A stretch of DNA of 64,000 bases, from positions 62,001-126,000 of the forward strand of contig NZ_JAIBOA010000011.1 in assembly GCF_019458805.1 (NCBI RefSeq), in the 5' to 3' direction. Positions within the stretch are counted from its first letter, which is position 1. Every line of letters begins with the position of its first letter. Source of the DNA: Actinomadura parmotrematis. Its GTDB lineage: Bacteria; Actinomycetota; Actinomycetes; Streptosporangiales; Streptosporangiaceae. The translations under genes were made by a program, and so were the position numbers. The notes under the pieces were generated by a model, which saw nothing but the letters and a program-made list of their open reading frames with translations, did not search any database and was not told the DNA's origin. Shown one piece after another: positions 33,346-41,757 of the stretch.

Positions 33346-34252
33346 GCGGGCGCTCCTTTCCGGTGAGCAGTCGGTGCGGGTTGGCCACGCGGAACGCGTG
33401 GCCGGCCGCCTCGCCGAGGGCGAGGTCGGCGGGGCCTGCGTACGGCCGGTCGGTGCCGTGCACGACCACGTCGATGCCGAGGGCGCGGACGGTGGCGTCC
33501 GCGGCCTTCGGCCCGTAGGAGGAGGTCTCGACGAACGCGTCCGGGTCGACCGCGCCGCGGCCGCCGCCGCGGGCGGCGAGGCGCTCGCCGTGCAGCGGGG
33601 CGAGCCCGGCGAGGGCCACGAAGCACACCCGCAGGCGCGGGTGGCGGGGGCGGCCGAAGGCGCGGAAGGCGAACCAGGCGGCGTGCAGCTGCTGCACGTA
33701 GGGGACGAGCGCCGGCCACCACGCCGGGACGCCGCCGGACTGCGGCGCGGGACCGGGGTGCACCATCAGCGGCAGGCCCCGCTCGTCCAGCAGGTCGAGC
33801 AGTGGCGCGCAGCGGGCCAGCCCCTCGGGGCCGTCCAGCGCGGACGCCGGGAGCTGGAGGCCGGCGAAGCCGCCGAGGTCGAGGGCGGCGGCCGCCGCGC
33901 GGACGGTCGCGGCGTCCACGGTGTGCACGTTCGCGGCGGCCCACGCCCCGAACGGCTCGGGCAGCGCGGCGGCACCCTCGTGGTAGGCGTCGAGCAGCGG
34001 CGCCGCCTCGCCGGGCGGCAGCCACTCGACGCCGAGCGGGGTGGACAGCGAGACGAGCGCGCGGTCCAGGCCGTCGGCGCGGGCGAGCGCGGCGCGCCGG
34101 TCGGGGTCGTGGTCGGCGGGATCCACCTCGTAGGGCGGCTCGCCGGCCAGGTGCAGCGTCCAGCCGTCCAGGAAGGGCGGTGCGGAGCGGGCGCGCAGGG
34201 CCGTCACCAGGGGTTCGCTCCAGAGGTGCTGGTGCACGTCCGTGCCGGGCAC
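33335..34252 (-). CDS. Amidohydrolase-2 family metal-dependent hydrolase
   Basis: A 305-aa TIM-barrel hydrolase of the amidohydrolase-2 (ACMSD-like) group. It begins GTDVHQHLW, the HxH metal site, and has PLMVHPGP (metal-binding His) and a C-terminal VVVHGTDRPYAGP with the catalytic Asp. Substrate unknown; members decarboxylate or hydrolyse small acids. It starts with GTG 34252 behind GGAGGGGG, heads the operon with cysteine dioxygenase, and reads away from three operator-like repeats next to the LacI gene. Confidence 0.7.
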   Translation of the reverse strand: MPGTDVHQHLWSEPLVTALRARSAPPFLDGWTLHLAGEPPYEVDPADHDPDRRAALARADGLDRALVSLSTPLGVEWLPPGEAAPLLDAYHEGAAALPEPFGAWAAANVHTVDAATVRAAAAALDLGGFAGLQLPASALDGPEGLARCAPLLDLLDERGLPLMVHPGPAPQSGGVPAWWPALVPYVQQLHAAWFAFRAFGRPRHPRLRVCFVALAGLAPLHGERLAARGGGRGAVDPDAFVETSSYGPKAADATVRALGIDVVVHGTDRPYAGPADLALGEAAGHAFRVANPHRLLTGKERPHDL

Positions 34253-34270
34253 CGGTCACCCCCTCCTGGC

Positions 34271-34309
34271 TGAACCGCATCAGTGAACCGCTTCAGTGAA
34301 CCGGTTCAG
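34271..34309. promoter_or_regulatory. Three tandem 13-bp operator-like repeats
   Basis: TGAACCGCATCAG (34271-34283), TGAACCGCTTCAG (34284-34296) and TGAACCGGTTCAG (34297-34309) follow each other directly. Each is a TGAA-N4-TTCA type half-palindrome; the third contains the perfect palindrome TGAACCGGTTCA with the central CG usual for LacI-family operators. They sit between the divergent amidohydrolase-CDO operon and the lacI-type gene, so regulation of both is likely. Confidence 0.7.
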
Positions 34310-34368
34310 TGACGCTCCCGTCAAGTTCGCGCCCGCGGACCGTCACCCCCGGCCCGTATGGTTGGGGC

Positions 34369-35388
34369 GTGGCTGACAGGCGCAAGCGGGCGACGATCAG
34401 GGAGGTGGCGCAGGCGACGGGGCTCTCCCCGGCCGCGGTGTCGTACGCGCTGCGCGGCATCCAGACCAGCGAGGAGACGCAGGAGCGGGTCCGCGCCGCC
34501 GCCGCCGAGCTCGGCTACGAGGCCCACCCGATCGCCCGCGCCCTGGCGAGCGGCCGCACCGACATGGTCGGCCTGCTCTGCGGCTCGCTGGAGGACTACT
34601 GGCAGCAGTCGCTCGCCGCCCGCATCGGCCGCGCGCTGCTCGCCCGCGACCGCTACGCGCTGCTGGTCGACGCGGGCGGCGACCCCGAGCAGGAGCTGCG
34701 GCTCGCCCGCCGGCTGCGCGACCAGCGGGTCGACGGCCTCATCGTGCAGCCCCTCGACCCGTCCGCGGCGTTCTGGGCCGAGCTCGCCGAGACCGTCCCG
34801 GTCGTGTCCATCGGCGACGCCCTCGCGGGCGGGCGCGCGCAGAGCGAGGTCGTGTTCGACAACCGGCACGGCGTCACCCTCGCCCTGGAGCACCTGCGCG
34901 CCCTCGGCCACCGGCACGTCGCGGTGCTCACCCCGACCCTCACCAGCACCCCCGACCGGCCCGCCGACGTGCACGTCGAGGCCGAGGCCGACCGCCTCGG
35001 CCTGCGCGTCGAGGTCGTCGTCGCGCCGCAGTCCCTGGAGGGCGCCACCGGCGCGGCGGCCCGCACGCTCGGCCGCGCGGACCGCCCGACGGCGGTCTTC
35101 TGCTTCTCCGACGTCATCGCCTACGGCGTGTACGCCGCCGCCCGCGACCTCGGCCTCGACGTCCCGGGCGCGCTGTCGGTCTGCGGCTACGACAACCACC
35201 CCATGTCGCGGCTGCTCACTCCGCCGCTCACCACCGTCGACTGGAACATCGAGGGCATCGTCGACGACGCGGTCCGGCTGGTGGTGGACGTCATCGACGG
35301 CACCCCGCGCGACCGCCGCGTCGTCCGCGAGCCGACGCTGCGCGTCCGCTCCTCCACCGCCCGGCCCGCCCCGCCCGGCGCGCCGTGA
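34369..35388 (+). CDS. LacI-family transcriptional regulator
   Basis: A 339-aa LacI/GalR regulator: N-terminal helix-turn-helix and hinge (ATIREVAQATGLSPAAVSYALRGIQTSEETQERVRAAAAELGYEAHPIARAL, about residues 7-60) and a periplasmic-binding-like ligand domain. The GTG at 34369 lies 6 nt after a -10-like TATGGT (34357-34362), so the message is probably leaderless. Likely binds the 13-bp repeats just upstream. Its ligand may be the substrate of the divergent amidohydrolase-CDO operon. Confidence 0.88.
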   Translation: MADRRKRATIREVAQATGLSPAAVSYALRGIQTSEETQERVRAAAAELGYEAHPIARALASGRTDMVGLLCGSLEDYWQQSLAARIGRALLARDRYALLVDAGGDPEQELRLARRLRDQRVDGLIVQPLDPSAAFWAELAETVPVVSIGDALAGGRAQSEVVFDNRHGVTLALEHLRALGHRHVAVLTPTLTSTPDRPADVHVEAEADRLGLRVEVVVAPQSLEGATGAAARTLGRADRPTAVFCFSDVIAYGVYAAARDLGLDVPGALSVCGYDNHPMSRLLTPPLTTVDWNIEGIVDDAVRLVVDVIDGTPRDRRVVREPTLRVRSSTARPAPPGAP

Positions 35389-35409
35389 TGCGCGCCGCCG
35401 CACGGGCCG

Positions 35410-36876
35410 TCAGGCGTCGATGACGGCGGCGAGGCGCGGCAGCAGGTCGGCGGCGAGGGCGATGTCGGCGTCCAGCGGCCGGTCCTCGACGCGCTCGTCC
35501 AGGACGCCGGTCGCCATGTCGTAGGCGGCGCGGAGCGGGCCGCCCGCCGGGGCGCGGCCCTGCATGCGCAGGGCCCGCACCGCCGCGACGAGCTCGCAGC
35601 CGAGGCCGATCCGGTAGCCGCCGAGCGCGTCGGTCGTCGCCCGCGCCGACTGCGTGGAGAAGCCCGCGTGCTCCTCCACCCCGCGCGACAGGACGGCGTT
35701 GCCGAGCGCGGCGGGCGCGGCGAGGCGCCGCACGTCGGCGAGCGCCGAGTGCGCCACGTACTCCAGGATCATGATCCCCGAGGACGCCTCGGTGGCCGCC
35801 TGGAAGGGGTAGAGGCCGGTGAAGGCGGGCTCGGTGAGGGTGCCGAGCCGCGCCGCCGACAGCGCCATCGTCTGGAACAGCGCGGCGCGCGCCGCGTCGA
35901 GCGCGAGCCCGACGTAGGCGGTGTGGAAGTTGCCGTTGTGCCAGACGGTGCGGCCCGCGACGTCGACCAGCGGGTTCTCCGACGCGGCGTTGATCTCGCG
36001 GGCCACCACGTCCTCGGCGTACCGGACGGCCTCCACCGCGGGCCCGTGCACCTGCGGGAACGCCCGGTACCCGTAGGGGTCCTGGATGCGGGCGGGCGCG
36101 GGGTGGTCGAAGGCGAGCAGCAGCCGCACCGCGGCCGCGACCTCCTGCTGGCCCGGGTGCGGGCAGGCGTCGTGGACGGCGGGCGCGAAGGGCTCCTCCG
36201 AGCCGTGCACCGCGAGCAGCGAGAGCGCCGCGACGACGGTGGAGGCGGCGACCAGCGTCCGCAGGTCGGCGACGGCGAGCGCCGACTCGCCGAGCGTGGC
36301 GGCGTTGGAGCTGATGAAGGCGAGCGCGTCGGCGGAGCGCAGCCGGAACCCCGGGCCGCGCTCCGGCCCGGCGTCCGGGCCGCCGAGCCAGGACCGCTCG
36401 CCGAGCAGGCAGAGCGCGGTGGAGGCGAGCGCGGTGAGGTCGCCGGTGCCGATCGCGCCGTAGGCGGGGACGGGCGGCAGCAGCCCGAGGTTCAGCGCGT
36501 CGGCGAGGGCCTGGAGGACGCCGGGGTCCACGCCCGAGCCGCCCGCCGCGATCTGGTTCAGCCGCACGGTCAGCATCGCCCGGACGATCTCGGCCGCGAC
36601 GAGCGGCCCGGCGCCGGCGGCGTGGCTGCGCAGCAGCCGCAGCCCGTGCGCGTCGGCGTCCTCCCACTCCACGTTCACCACGCGGTTGGCGCCGACGCCG
36701 GTGGTGCGGCCGTAGACGGGCCGCTCGGCGGTCACGGCGCGGGCGGTCGTCCAGGCGGCCCTGGCACGTTCCACGCCCGTTCCGGCTATGGCTATCATCA
36801 CGTCCGCGCGGGCGGCGCGGGCGACGGTCCGGCAGTCCAGCCCGGTGCCGTCGATAACGATTCGGCTGTGCTCCAC
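35410..36876 (-). CDS. Aromatic amino-acid lyase homologue with GTG in place of the MIO triad
   Basis: A 488-aa member of the histidine/phenylalanine ammonia-lyase superfamily. The catalytic Tyr is present (Y55 in VYGRTTGVG), as are RSHAAGAG and SENPLVDVAG-NGNFHTAYV. The loop that forms the MIO cofactor reads G143-T144-G145 (YGAIGTGDLTALAS) instead of Ala-Ser-Gly, so the normal Ser is Thr. Whether a MIO-like group forms is unknown. It is divergent from an OpuC-type transporter and distinct from the genuine hutH 6 kb away. A -10-like TAGCGT lies 6 nt before the GTG, suggesting a leaderless transcript. Confidence 0.75.
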   Translation of the reverse strand: MEHSRIVIDGTGLDCRTVARAARADVMIAIAGTGVERARAAWTTARAVTAERPVYGRTTGVGANRVVNVEWEDADAHGLRLLRSHAAGAGPLVAAEIVRAMLTVRLNQIAAGGSGVDPGVLQALADALNLGLLPPVPAYGAIGTGDLTALASTALCLLGERSWLGGPDAGPERGPGFRLRSADALAFISSNAATLGESALAVADLRTLVAASTVVAALSLLAVHGSEEPFAPAVHDACPHPGQQEVAAAVRLLLAFDHPAPARIQDPYGYRAFPQVHGPAVEAVRYAEDVVAREINAASENPLVDVAGRTVWHNGNFHTAYVGLALDAARAALFQTMALSAARLGTLTEPAFTGLYPFQAATEASSGIMILEYVAHSALADVRRLAAPAALGNAVLSRGVEEHAGFSTQSARATTDALGGYRIGLGCELVAAVRALRMQGRAPAGGPLRAAYDMATGVLDERVEDRPLDADIALAADLLPRLAAVIDA

Positions 36877-37046
36877 GGCGACACGCTACATTCTTCACTA
36901 TTTCGGTGGGTATCATACGGAATGTGACCCTTGACCTGCTCCGCCGAGCGACGTCAGGGTGTCGGGTGGCTACTGTGGGGTAGAGCCCGTTTCCGATCAT
37001 CATTGCCGGACTGGAACCACGGCGTTGCGAAGCGCCCGCTGAGGAC

Positions 37047-37892
37047 GTGAACCGTTTGATCACCTTCGAGGGCGTGACCAAGCGCTACCCCGACGGCACC
37101 GTCGCCGTCGACTCGCTGGACCTGGAGATCGCCGCCGGCTCGCTGACCGTGCTGGTCGGCCCGTCGGGCTGCGGCAAGACCACCACGCTGCGGATGATCA
37201 ACCGGATGATCGACGCGACCGAGGGCACGGTAGCGGTGGACGGCCGCGACGTCCGCGACGTCGACCCGCCGACGCTGCGCCGCGGCATCGGCTACGTCAT
37301 CCAGCAGGCCGGGCTGTTCCCGCACCGCACGATCGTCGACAACATCGCGACGGTGCCGTTCCTCCTCGGGCAGGACAAGAAGCGGGCCCGCGGGCAGGCG
37401 CTGGAGCTGATGGAGCGCGTCGGCCTCGACCCCAAGCTCGCCAAGCGCTACCCGGCGCAGCTGTCGGGAGGCCAGCAGCAGCGCGTCGGCGTGGCGCGCG
37501 CGCTCGCCGCCGACCCGCCGATCCTGCTGATGGACGAGCCGTTCAGCGCCGTCGACCCCATCGTCCGCACCAGCCTCCAGGACGAGTTCCTGCGGCTGCA
37601 GGCCGAGGTCGAGAAGACGATCGTGTTCGTCACCCACGACATCGACGAGGCGGTCAAGCTCGGCAACAAGATCGCGGTGTTCCAGGTCGGCGGCCGGCTC
37701 GCCCAGTACGCCGCCCCCGACGAGCTGCTGGACGCGCCCGCCGACGACTTCGTCCGCGACTTCCTCGGCGGCGACCGCGGCATCCGCCGCCTCCGCTTCA
37801 CCCAGGAGCTGGACGCCGAGGCCGCCGCCGCGGGCGAGCCCGCGAGCCCGCAGGCCGCCGTCGCCGACCCGACGCGGGCGGCCGAGCGGTGA
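37047..37892 (+). CDS. Osmoprotectant ABC transporter ATPase, OpuCA/ProV-like
   Basis: A 281-aa ABC ATPase: Walker A GPSGCGKTT (about residue 37), Q-loop QQAG, signature LSGGQQQR, Walker B ILLMDEPFSAVDP and the switch His in VTHDIDEA. It belongs to the glycine-betaine/carnitine/choline subgroup but lacks full CBS domains. The GTG at 37047 has GAGGA too close; a TTG at 37056 would give the usual MITFEGVTKRYPDG start and a better-spaced SD. It heads a four-gene transporter operon. Confidence 0.88.
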   Translation: MNRLITFEGVTKRYPDGTVAVDSLDLEIAAGSLTVLVGPSGCGKTTTLRMINRMIDATEGTVAVDGRDVRDVDPPTLRRGIGYVIQQAGLFPHRTIVDNIATVPFLLGQDKKRARGQALELMERVGLDPKLAKRYPAQLSGGQQQRVGVARALAADPPILLMDEPFSAVDPIVRTSLQDEFLRLQAEVEKTIVFVTHDIDEAVKLGNKIAVFQVGGRLAQYAAPDELLDAPADDFVRDFLGGDRGIRRLRFTQELDAEAAAAGEPASPQAAVADPTRAAER

Positions 37893-38647
37893 GCCGCGCC
37901 GCCCTCCTGGCCGCCGCCGACGGCGAGCCGCTGATCCGCTGGGACTGGATCGGCCGCAACCTCGACGAGATCGGCTCGCTGCTGCGGGACCACCTGATCA
38001 TGTCGATCGTGCCGGTGGTGCTCGGGCTGGCCGTCGCGCTGCCCGCCGGCCTCGCCTGCGCGCAGTGGCGCCGCCTGTACGCGCCGGTCACCGCCGTGAC
38101 GAGCGCGCTGTACGCGCTGCCCGCCATCGCGGTGTTCATCGTGCTGATCCCCTTCACCGGCCTCACCCGCACCACGGTGATGATCCCGCTGACGCTCTAC
38201 ACGCTGTCGGTGCTGATCCCCTCGGTGGTGGACGGCCTGCGCTCGGTGCCCGAGCACGTCCGGCTGTCGGCGGTCGCCATGGGCTACGGCCCGGCGCGGC
38301 GGCTCGCCACGGTGGAGCTGCCGATCGCGCTGCCGGTGGTGATGAGCGGCCTGCGCATCGCCACCGTCTCCAACATCAGCCTGGTCAGCGTCGGCGCGCT
38401 GCTCGGCCAGGGCGGGCTCGGCATGCTGTTCACCGACGGCGCCAACCGCGACTTCACCACCCCGATCATCGTCGGGATCGTGCTGTCGGTGGCGCTGGCG
38501 CTCGTCGCCGACGCGCTGCTGCTGCTCGTCCAGTGGCTGCTCACCCCCTGGTCGCGGGCCGGGCGCGGCCGCGGCGCGCGCGCCGAGCGCCGCGCCGCCG
38601 CCGCCGGGCACGCCGACGCCGCGCCGGTCGAGGAGGCCGCCCTGTGA
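37889..38647 (+). CDS. Osmoprotectant ABC transporter permease, OpuCB-like
   Basis: A 252-aa permease with about five or six helices and the inner-membrane binding-protein-dependent motif near EHVRLSAVAMGYGPARRLATVELPIALPVVMSGLR. The GTG start overlaps the ATPase stop by 4 nt, and its own stop overlaps the next permease start. The Ala/Arg-rich tail is unusual but low complexity. Confidence 0.85.
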   Translation: MSRAALLAAADGEPLIRWDWIGRNLDEIGSLLRDHLIMSIVPVVLGLAVALPAGLACAQWRRLYAPVTAVTSALYALPAIAVFIVLIPFTGLTRTTVMIPLTLYTLSVLIPSVVDGLRSVPEHVRLSAVAMGYGPARRLATVELPIALPVVMSGLRIATVSNISLVSVGALLGQGGLGMLFTDGANRDFTTPIIVGIVLSVALALVADALLLLVQWLLTPWSRAGRGRGARAERRAAAAGHADAAPVEEAAL

Positions 38648-39336
38648 ACGCGATCTGGGACGCGATCCGCTGGTTCTTCCAGTCGGCGCAGTGGAGCGGG
38701 CCGGACGGCATCCCGCACCGGCTGCTGGAGCACCTGGAGTACTCCGGCCTCGCCTTCGCCATCACCGTCGTGCTCGCGCTGCCGCTCGGCCTCGTCCTCG
38801 GCCACCAGCGCCGCGGCCGGCTGGCGTCGGCGCTCGGCTTCCTGGTGGTGGGCGGCGCCAACGGCGCGCGGGCGCTGCCGACGCTCGGCCTGCTGACGCT
38901 GGCGGTCACGCTGACCAGCAGCGACCTCGTGCCGATCCTGCTGCCGCTGGTGGTGCTGGCGGTCCCGCCGGTGCTGGTGAACACCTACACCGGCGTCCAG
39001 CAGGTCGAGCCGGGCCTCCGCGACGCGGCCGAGGGCATGGGCATGACGGGGCGGCAGGTGCTGCTGAAGGTCGAGGCGCCGGTCGCGCTCCCGCTGATCC
39101 TGCTCGGCCTGCGCACCGCCGCCATCCAGATCGTCTCCACGGCCGCGATCGCCGCGTTCGTCGGGCTCGGCGGCCTCGGCCGCTACATCATCGACGGGCT
39201 GAAGCGCCAGGAGTACGCCACGACGGCGGGCGGCGCGATCCTGGTCATCCTGCTGGCCTTCGCGGTCCAGCTCTGCTTCTCGGTCCTCGCCCGCACGGCG
39301 GTCTCGCCCGGCCTGCGCCGGTCCGCCTCCTCCTGA
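38644..39336 (+). CDS. Osmoprotectant ABC transporter permease, OpuCD-like
   Basis: A 230-aa second permease: GLRDAAEGMGMTGRQVLLKVEAPVALPLILLGLRTAAIQIVSTAAIAAFVGLGGLGRYIIDGL is the coupling helix region typical of OpuCB/OpuCD pairs. GTG 38644 overlaps the preceding stop. Two different permeases plus one ATPase and one lipoprotein is the OpuC arrangement. Confidence 0.85.
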   Translation: MNAIWDAIRWFFQSAQWSGPDGIPHRLLEHLEYSGLAFAITVVLALPLGLVLGHQRRGRLASALGFLVVGGANGARALPTLGLLTLAVTLTSSDLVPILLPLVVLAVPPVLVNTYTGVQQVEPGLRDAAEGMGMTGRQVLLKVEAPVALPLILLGLRTAAIQIVSTAAIAAFVGLGGLGRYIIDGLKRQEYATTAGGAILVILLAFAVQLCFSVLARTAVSPGLRRSASS

Positions 39337-39369
39337 CCCCGCCTTCACCCTTTCCGAAAGGACACTCCC

Positions 39370-40287
39370 ATGCTCGGTAAGACCCGAGGAGCCGCCCTGC
39401 TGCTGGCGGCGGCGCTCGCCCTGACCGCCTGCGGCAGCGACGACAAGGGCGGCGACCCGCTGAAGAGCAGCGGTGGCGGCGGGGGCGGCGGCAGCCTGGT
39501 CATCGGCACCGCCGACTTCCCCGAGAGCCAGGTGCTCGGCGAGGTCTACAAGCAGGCCCTGGACGCCAAGGGCATCAAGTCCGAGACCAAGGTCGCCGGC
39601 ACCCGCGAGGCGTACTACAAGGCGATCTCCTCCGGCCAGCTGTCGGTGGTGCCCGAGTACAACGGCAACCTGCTGCTGCACGTCGACCCGAAGGCGACCG
39701 CCACCACCACCGACCAGGTGAACGAGGCGCTGAAGACCAAGCTGCCCGCGGCTCTCGGCGTGCTCGCCTCCGCCCAGGCCGAGGACAAGGACTCGGTCGT
39801 GGTCACCCAGGCCACCGCCGACAAGTACAAGCTGAAGACGATCGCCGACCTGAAGCCGGTCGCCGGGCAGCTCACCATCGGCGGCCCGTCGGAGTTCAAG
39901 ACCCGCGTGTCGGGCCTCGTCGGCATCAAGGACAAGTACGGCGTGGAGTTCAAGGAGTTCAAGTCCCTGGACACCGCCGGCCCGATCACCGTCGCCCGGC
40001 TGAAGCAGGGCGGCGTGCAGGCCGCGAACCTGTTCAGCACCGACGCGGCGATCACCCGCAACAAGTTCGTCGCGCTGGAGGACCCCAAGTTCGTCTTCCC
40101 GGCGCAGAACGTCACCCCGCTGATCTACAAGGCGAAGGTGGACGCCAAGGCGCAGGAGGCGCTGAACGCGGTCTCGGCCAAGCTCACCACCCAGGACCTG
40201 CTCGACATGAACACCAAGATGTCGGTCGACAAGGCCGACGCTAAGGACGTGGCGGGCGACTGGCTGAAGAAGGCCGGCCTCGCCTGA
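39370..40287 (+). CDS. Osmoprotectant-binding lipoprotein, OpuCC-like
   Basis: A 305-aa substrate-binding lipoprotein. The signal peptide ends in LTACGS (lipobox Cys about residue 21), a Gly-rich linker follows, then the OpuAC-type domain begins with LVIGTADFPESQVLGEVYKQAL. The family binds quaternary amines such as glycine betaine or choline. Because the divergent gene is a lyase homologue, the real ligand could be another cation such as a betaine-type amino acid. SD GAAAGGA before ATG. Confidence 0.87.
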   Translation: MLGKTRGAALLLAAALALTACGSDDKGGDPLKSSGGGGGGGSLVIGTADFPESQVLGEVYKQALDAKGIKSETKVAGTREAYYKAISSGQLSVVPEYNGNLLLHVDPKATATTTDQVNEALKTKLPAALGVLASAQAEDKDSVVVTQATADKYKLKTIADLKPVAGQLTIGGPSEFKTRVSGLVGIKDKYGVEFKEFKSLDTAGPITVARLKQGGVQAANLFSTDAAITRNKFVALEDPKFVFPAQNVTPLIYKAKVDAKAQEALNAVSAKLTTQDLLDMNTKMSVDKADAKDVAGDWLKKAGLA

Positions 40288-40315
40288 TCCGCACGGCCTG
40301 GTCACCACCGGCGGC

Positions 40316-40353
40316 GACGAGGCCCGCACCCCGGAAGGGGTGCGGGCCTCGTC
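40316..40353. terminator. Strong bidirectional terminator
   Basis: A perfect 17-bp stem (GACGAGGCCCGCACCCC, 40316-40332, with 40337-40353) capped by a GGAA tetraloop lies between the transporter operon and the convergent exported-protein gene. Confidence 0.85.
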
Positions 40354-40373
40354 CCGTCCTCAGCGCCGGTGCG

Positions 40374-41006
40374 TCACCGCACGGACTTCAGCGCCTTCGC
40401 GAAGGACCCGCCGGGGGTCTTCCGCGTGAAGCCCTCCGGCCCGATGCTGTAGACGTTCTTGCGGTCGGGCGTGTAGCCGAAGGCGAAGTTCGGGGTGACG
40501 GCCTTCAGGCCGTCCCCGGCGTCCACCAGCGGCTGGGTGAACAGGGTGACCTTCAGGCCGCGGGTGAGGTCGCGGGCCCGCGGGCCGAGGCTGCTCACCG
40601 TCTGGTACGACCCGACGGCGCCGCCGAGGACGCGGACCCGCACGGTCTGGCCCGCGCGGACGCCGGTGCCCTTGCGGACCTTGTCCACCCGCACCGGGAC
40701 CGGCGTGTACACGTAGTCGATCCGCCCGCCGCCGGGCACGGTGCGCCGCACCCGGCGGGCCGGCTCGGCGGGGCCGGCCACGGTCCCGTCGAAGACCAGG
40801 TCGTTGCCGCTGAAGGCGGCGGCGCTCTTGACGTCGCCGCCGAGCTCGTAGCCGTCGAGGGTGGTGACGGTCCGCCGCCCCGCGGTCCCGGACGCCGCCG
40901 GGGCGGCGGAGCCGTCCCCGGTGGAGGCCGCCGCGTAACCGGTGGCGGCGAGGGCCAGGGCGACCGCCCCGGCGCCGATGATGACGCGCTTCATCTGGTT
41001 GTCCAT
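40374..41006 (-). CDS. Exported protein, function unknown
   Basis: A 210-aa protein with an N-terminal signal peptide (KRVIIGAGAVALALAATGYAAAS) and a soluble beta-rich remainder (LVFDGTVAGPAEPARRVRRTV..., RAGQTVRVRVLGGAVGSYQ...). No family recognised. An in-frame ATG at 40994 behind AGGGG is an alternative start. The gap to the upstream protease gene is short (21 nt), so both may be co-transcribed. Confidence 0.6.
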   Translation of the reverse strand: MDNQMKRVIIGAGAVALALAATGYAAASTGDGSAAPAASGTAGRRTVTTLDGYELGGDVKSAAAFSGNDLVFDGTVAGPAEPARRVRRTVPGGGRIDYVYTPVPVRVDKVRKGTGVRAGQTVRVRVLGGAVGSYQTVSSLGPRARDLTRGLKVTLFTQPLVDAGDGLKAVTPNFAFGYTPDRKNVYSIGPEGFTRKTPGGSFAKALKSVR

Positions 41007-41027
41007 CCCCTGCTGGTCGGCGGTCGC

Positions 41028-41639
41028 TCAGTACCGCTTGGCGATCCCGGCCTTGTCGTCGGAGTTCGGGTAGCGCTTCTTCTTCCACGTGACGTACATG
41101 ACGCCGGCCTTCTCGGCCTTGGTCGGCTTGCCGCAGCCGCCCGACTCGTAGGGATGGGCGAGGCCCGAGGCGTGCCCCATCTCGTGGACCGCGATGGTCC
41201 ACACGTCGGTCTTGCGGGCGCTCTGGCTCATCGTGCCGCTCGTGTTCCACGTGAACCGGCTGTTCAGCGAGACGGCGGTGGTGAGGTGCTTCTGCACCGT
41301 CGAGCCGAGCGCGATGCCGGGCACGTCGGGCAGCCCCGCGTTGGCGAAGTTGATCCGGTCGATCGAGAACGCGGGGTTGGCGGCCTGGCTCTTCCAGGTC
41401 GGCCCGTAGTACCGGAGCTTGGAATTCTTGATCCCGCTCCACTGCTTCATCGCGTTCTTCACCGAGCCGTTCCAGCTCGACGGAATGCTCGAGCGCGCCT
41501 GCAACGTGTAGGAGTTGTACTTCCACCGCCCGATGCCCTTGAAACAGTAGGCGTTCGCGGGCGCCTCGGTCGCGGCGAGGACCGCCACGGGGGTCGCGGC
41601 CACGAGGACGGCGACGCTGACGTTCAACAGTCTCTGCAT
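41028..41639 (-). CDS. Secreted matrixin-like metalloprotease
   Basis: A 203-aa protein with a signal peptide (about residues 1-30, ending ANAY) and a single catalytic domain. The zinc-binding HExxHxxGxxH is complete in IAVHEMGHASGLAH (about 150-163), followed by a Met-turn candidate GVMYV, which places it in the metzincin/matrixin group. No propeptide or hemopexin domain is visible. Probably degrades extracellular protein; substrate unknown. Confidence 0.8.
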   Translation of the reverse strand: MQRLLNVSVAVLVAATPVAVLAATEAPANAYCFKGIGRWKYNSYTLQARSSIPSSWNGSVKNAMKQWSGIKNSKLRYYGPTWKSQAANPAFSIDRINFANAGLPDVPGIALGSTVQKHLTTAVSLNSRFTWNTSGTMSQSARKTDVWTIAVHEMGHASGLAHPYESGGCGKPTKAEKAGVMYVTWKKKRYPNSDDKAGIAKRY

Positions 41640-41757
41640 GATTCCCGGCTGCCTGCCCTGATCGTCGCGGACGTGTCACAGTGATCTTGGGCAGAAGAAA
41701 AGGAGCAGGTCAAATATTTAGTTCACTATTAAATTGACGCCGGTCGACTTAAGCGAC

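Noticed and set aside
34271..34309. CRISPR-like or iteron-type origin repeats
   Set aside because: Only three 13-bp units with no spacers and no rep or cas genes; position between divergent genes and the TGAA-N4-TTCA symmetry fit LacI operators.
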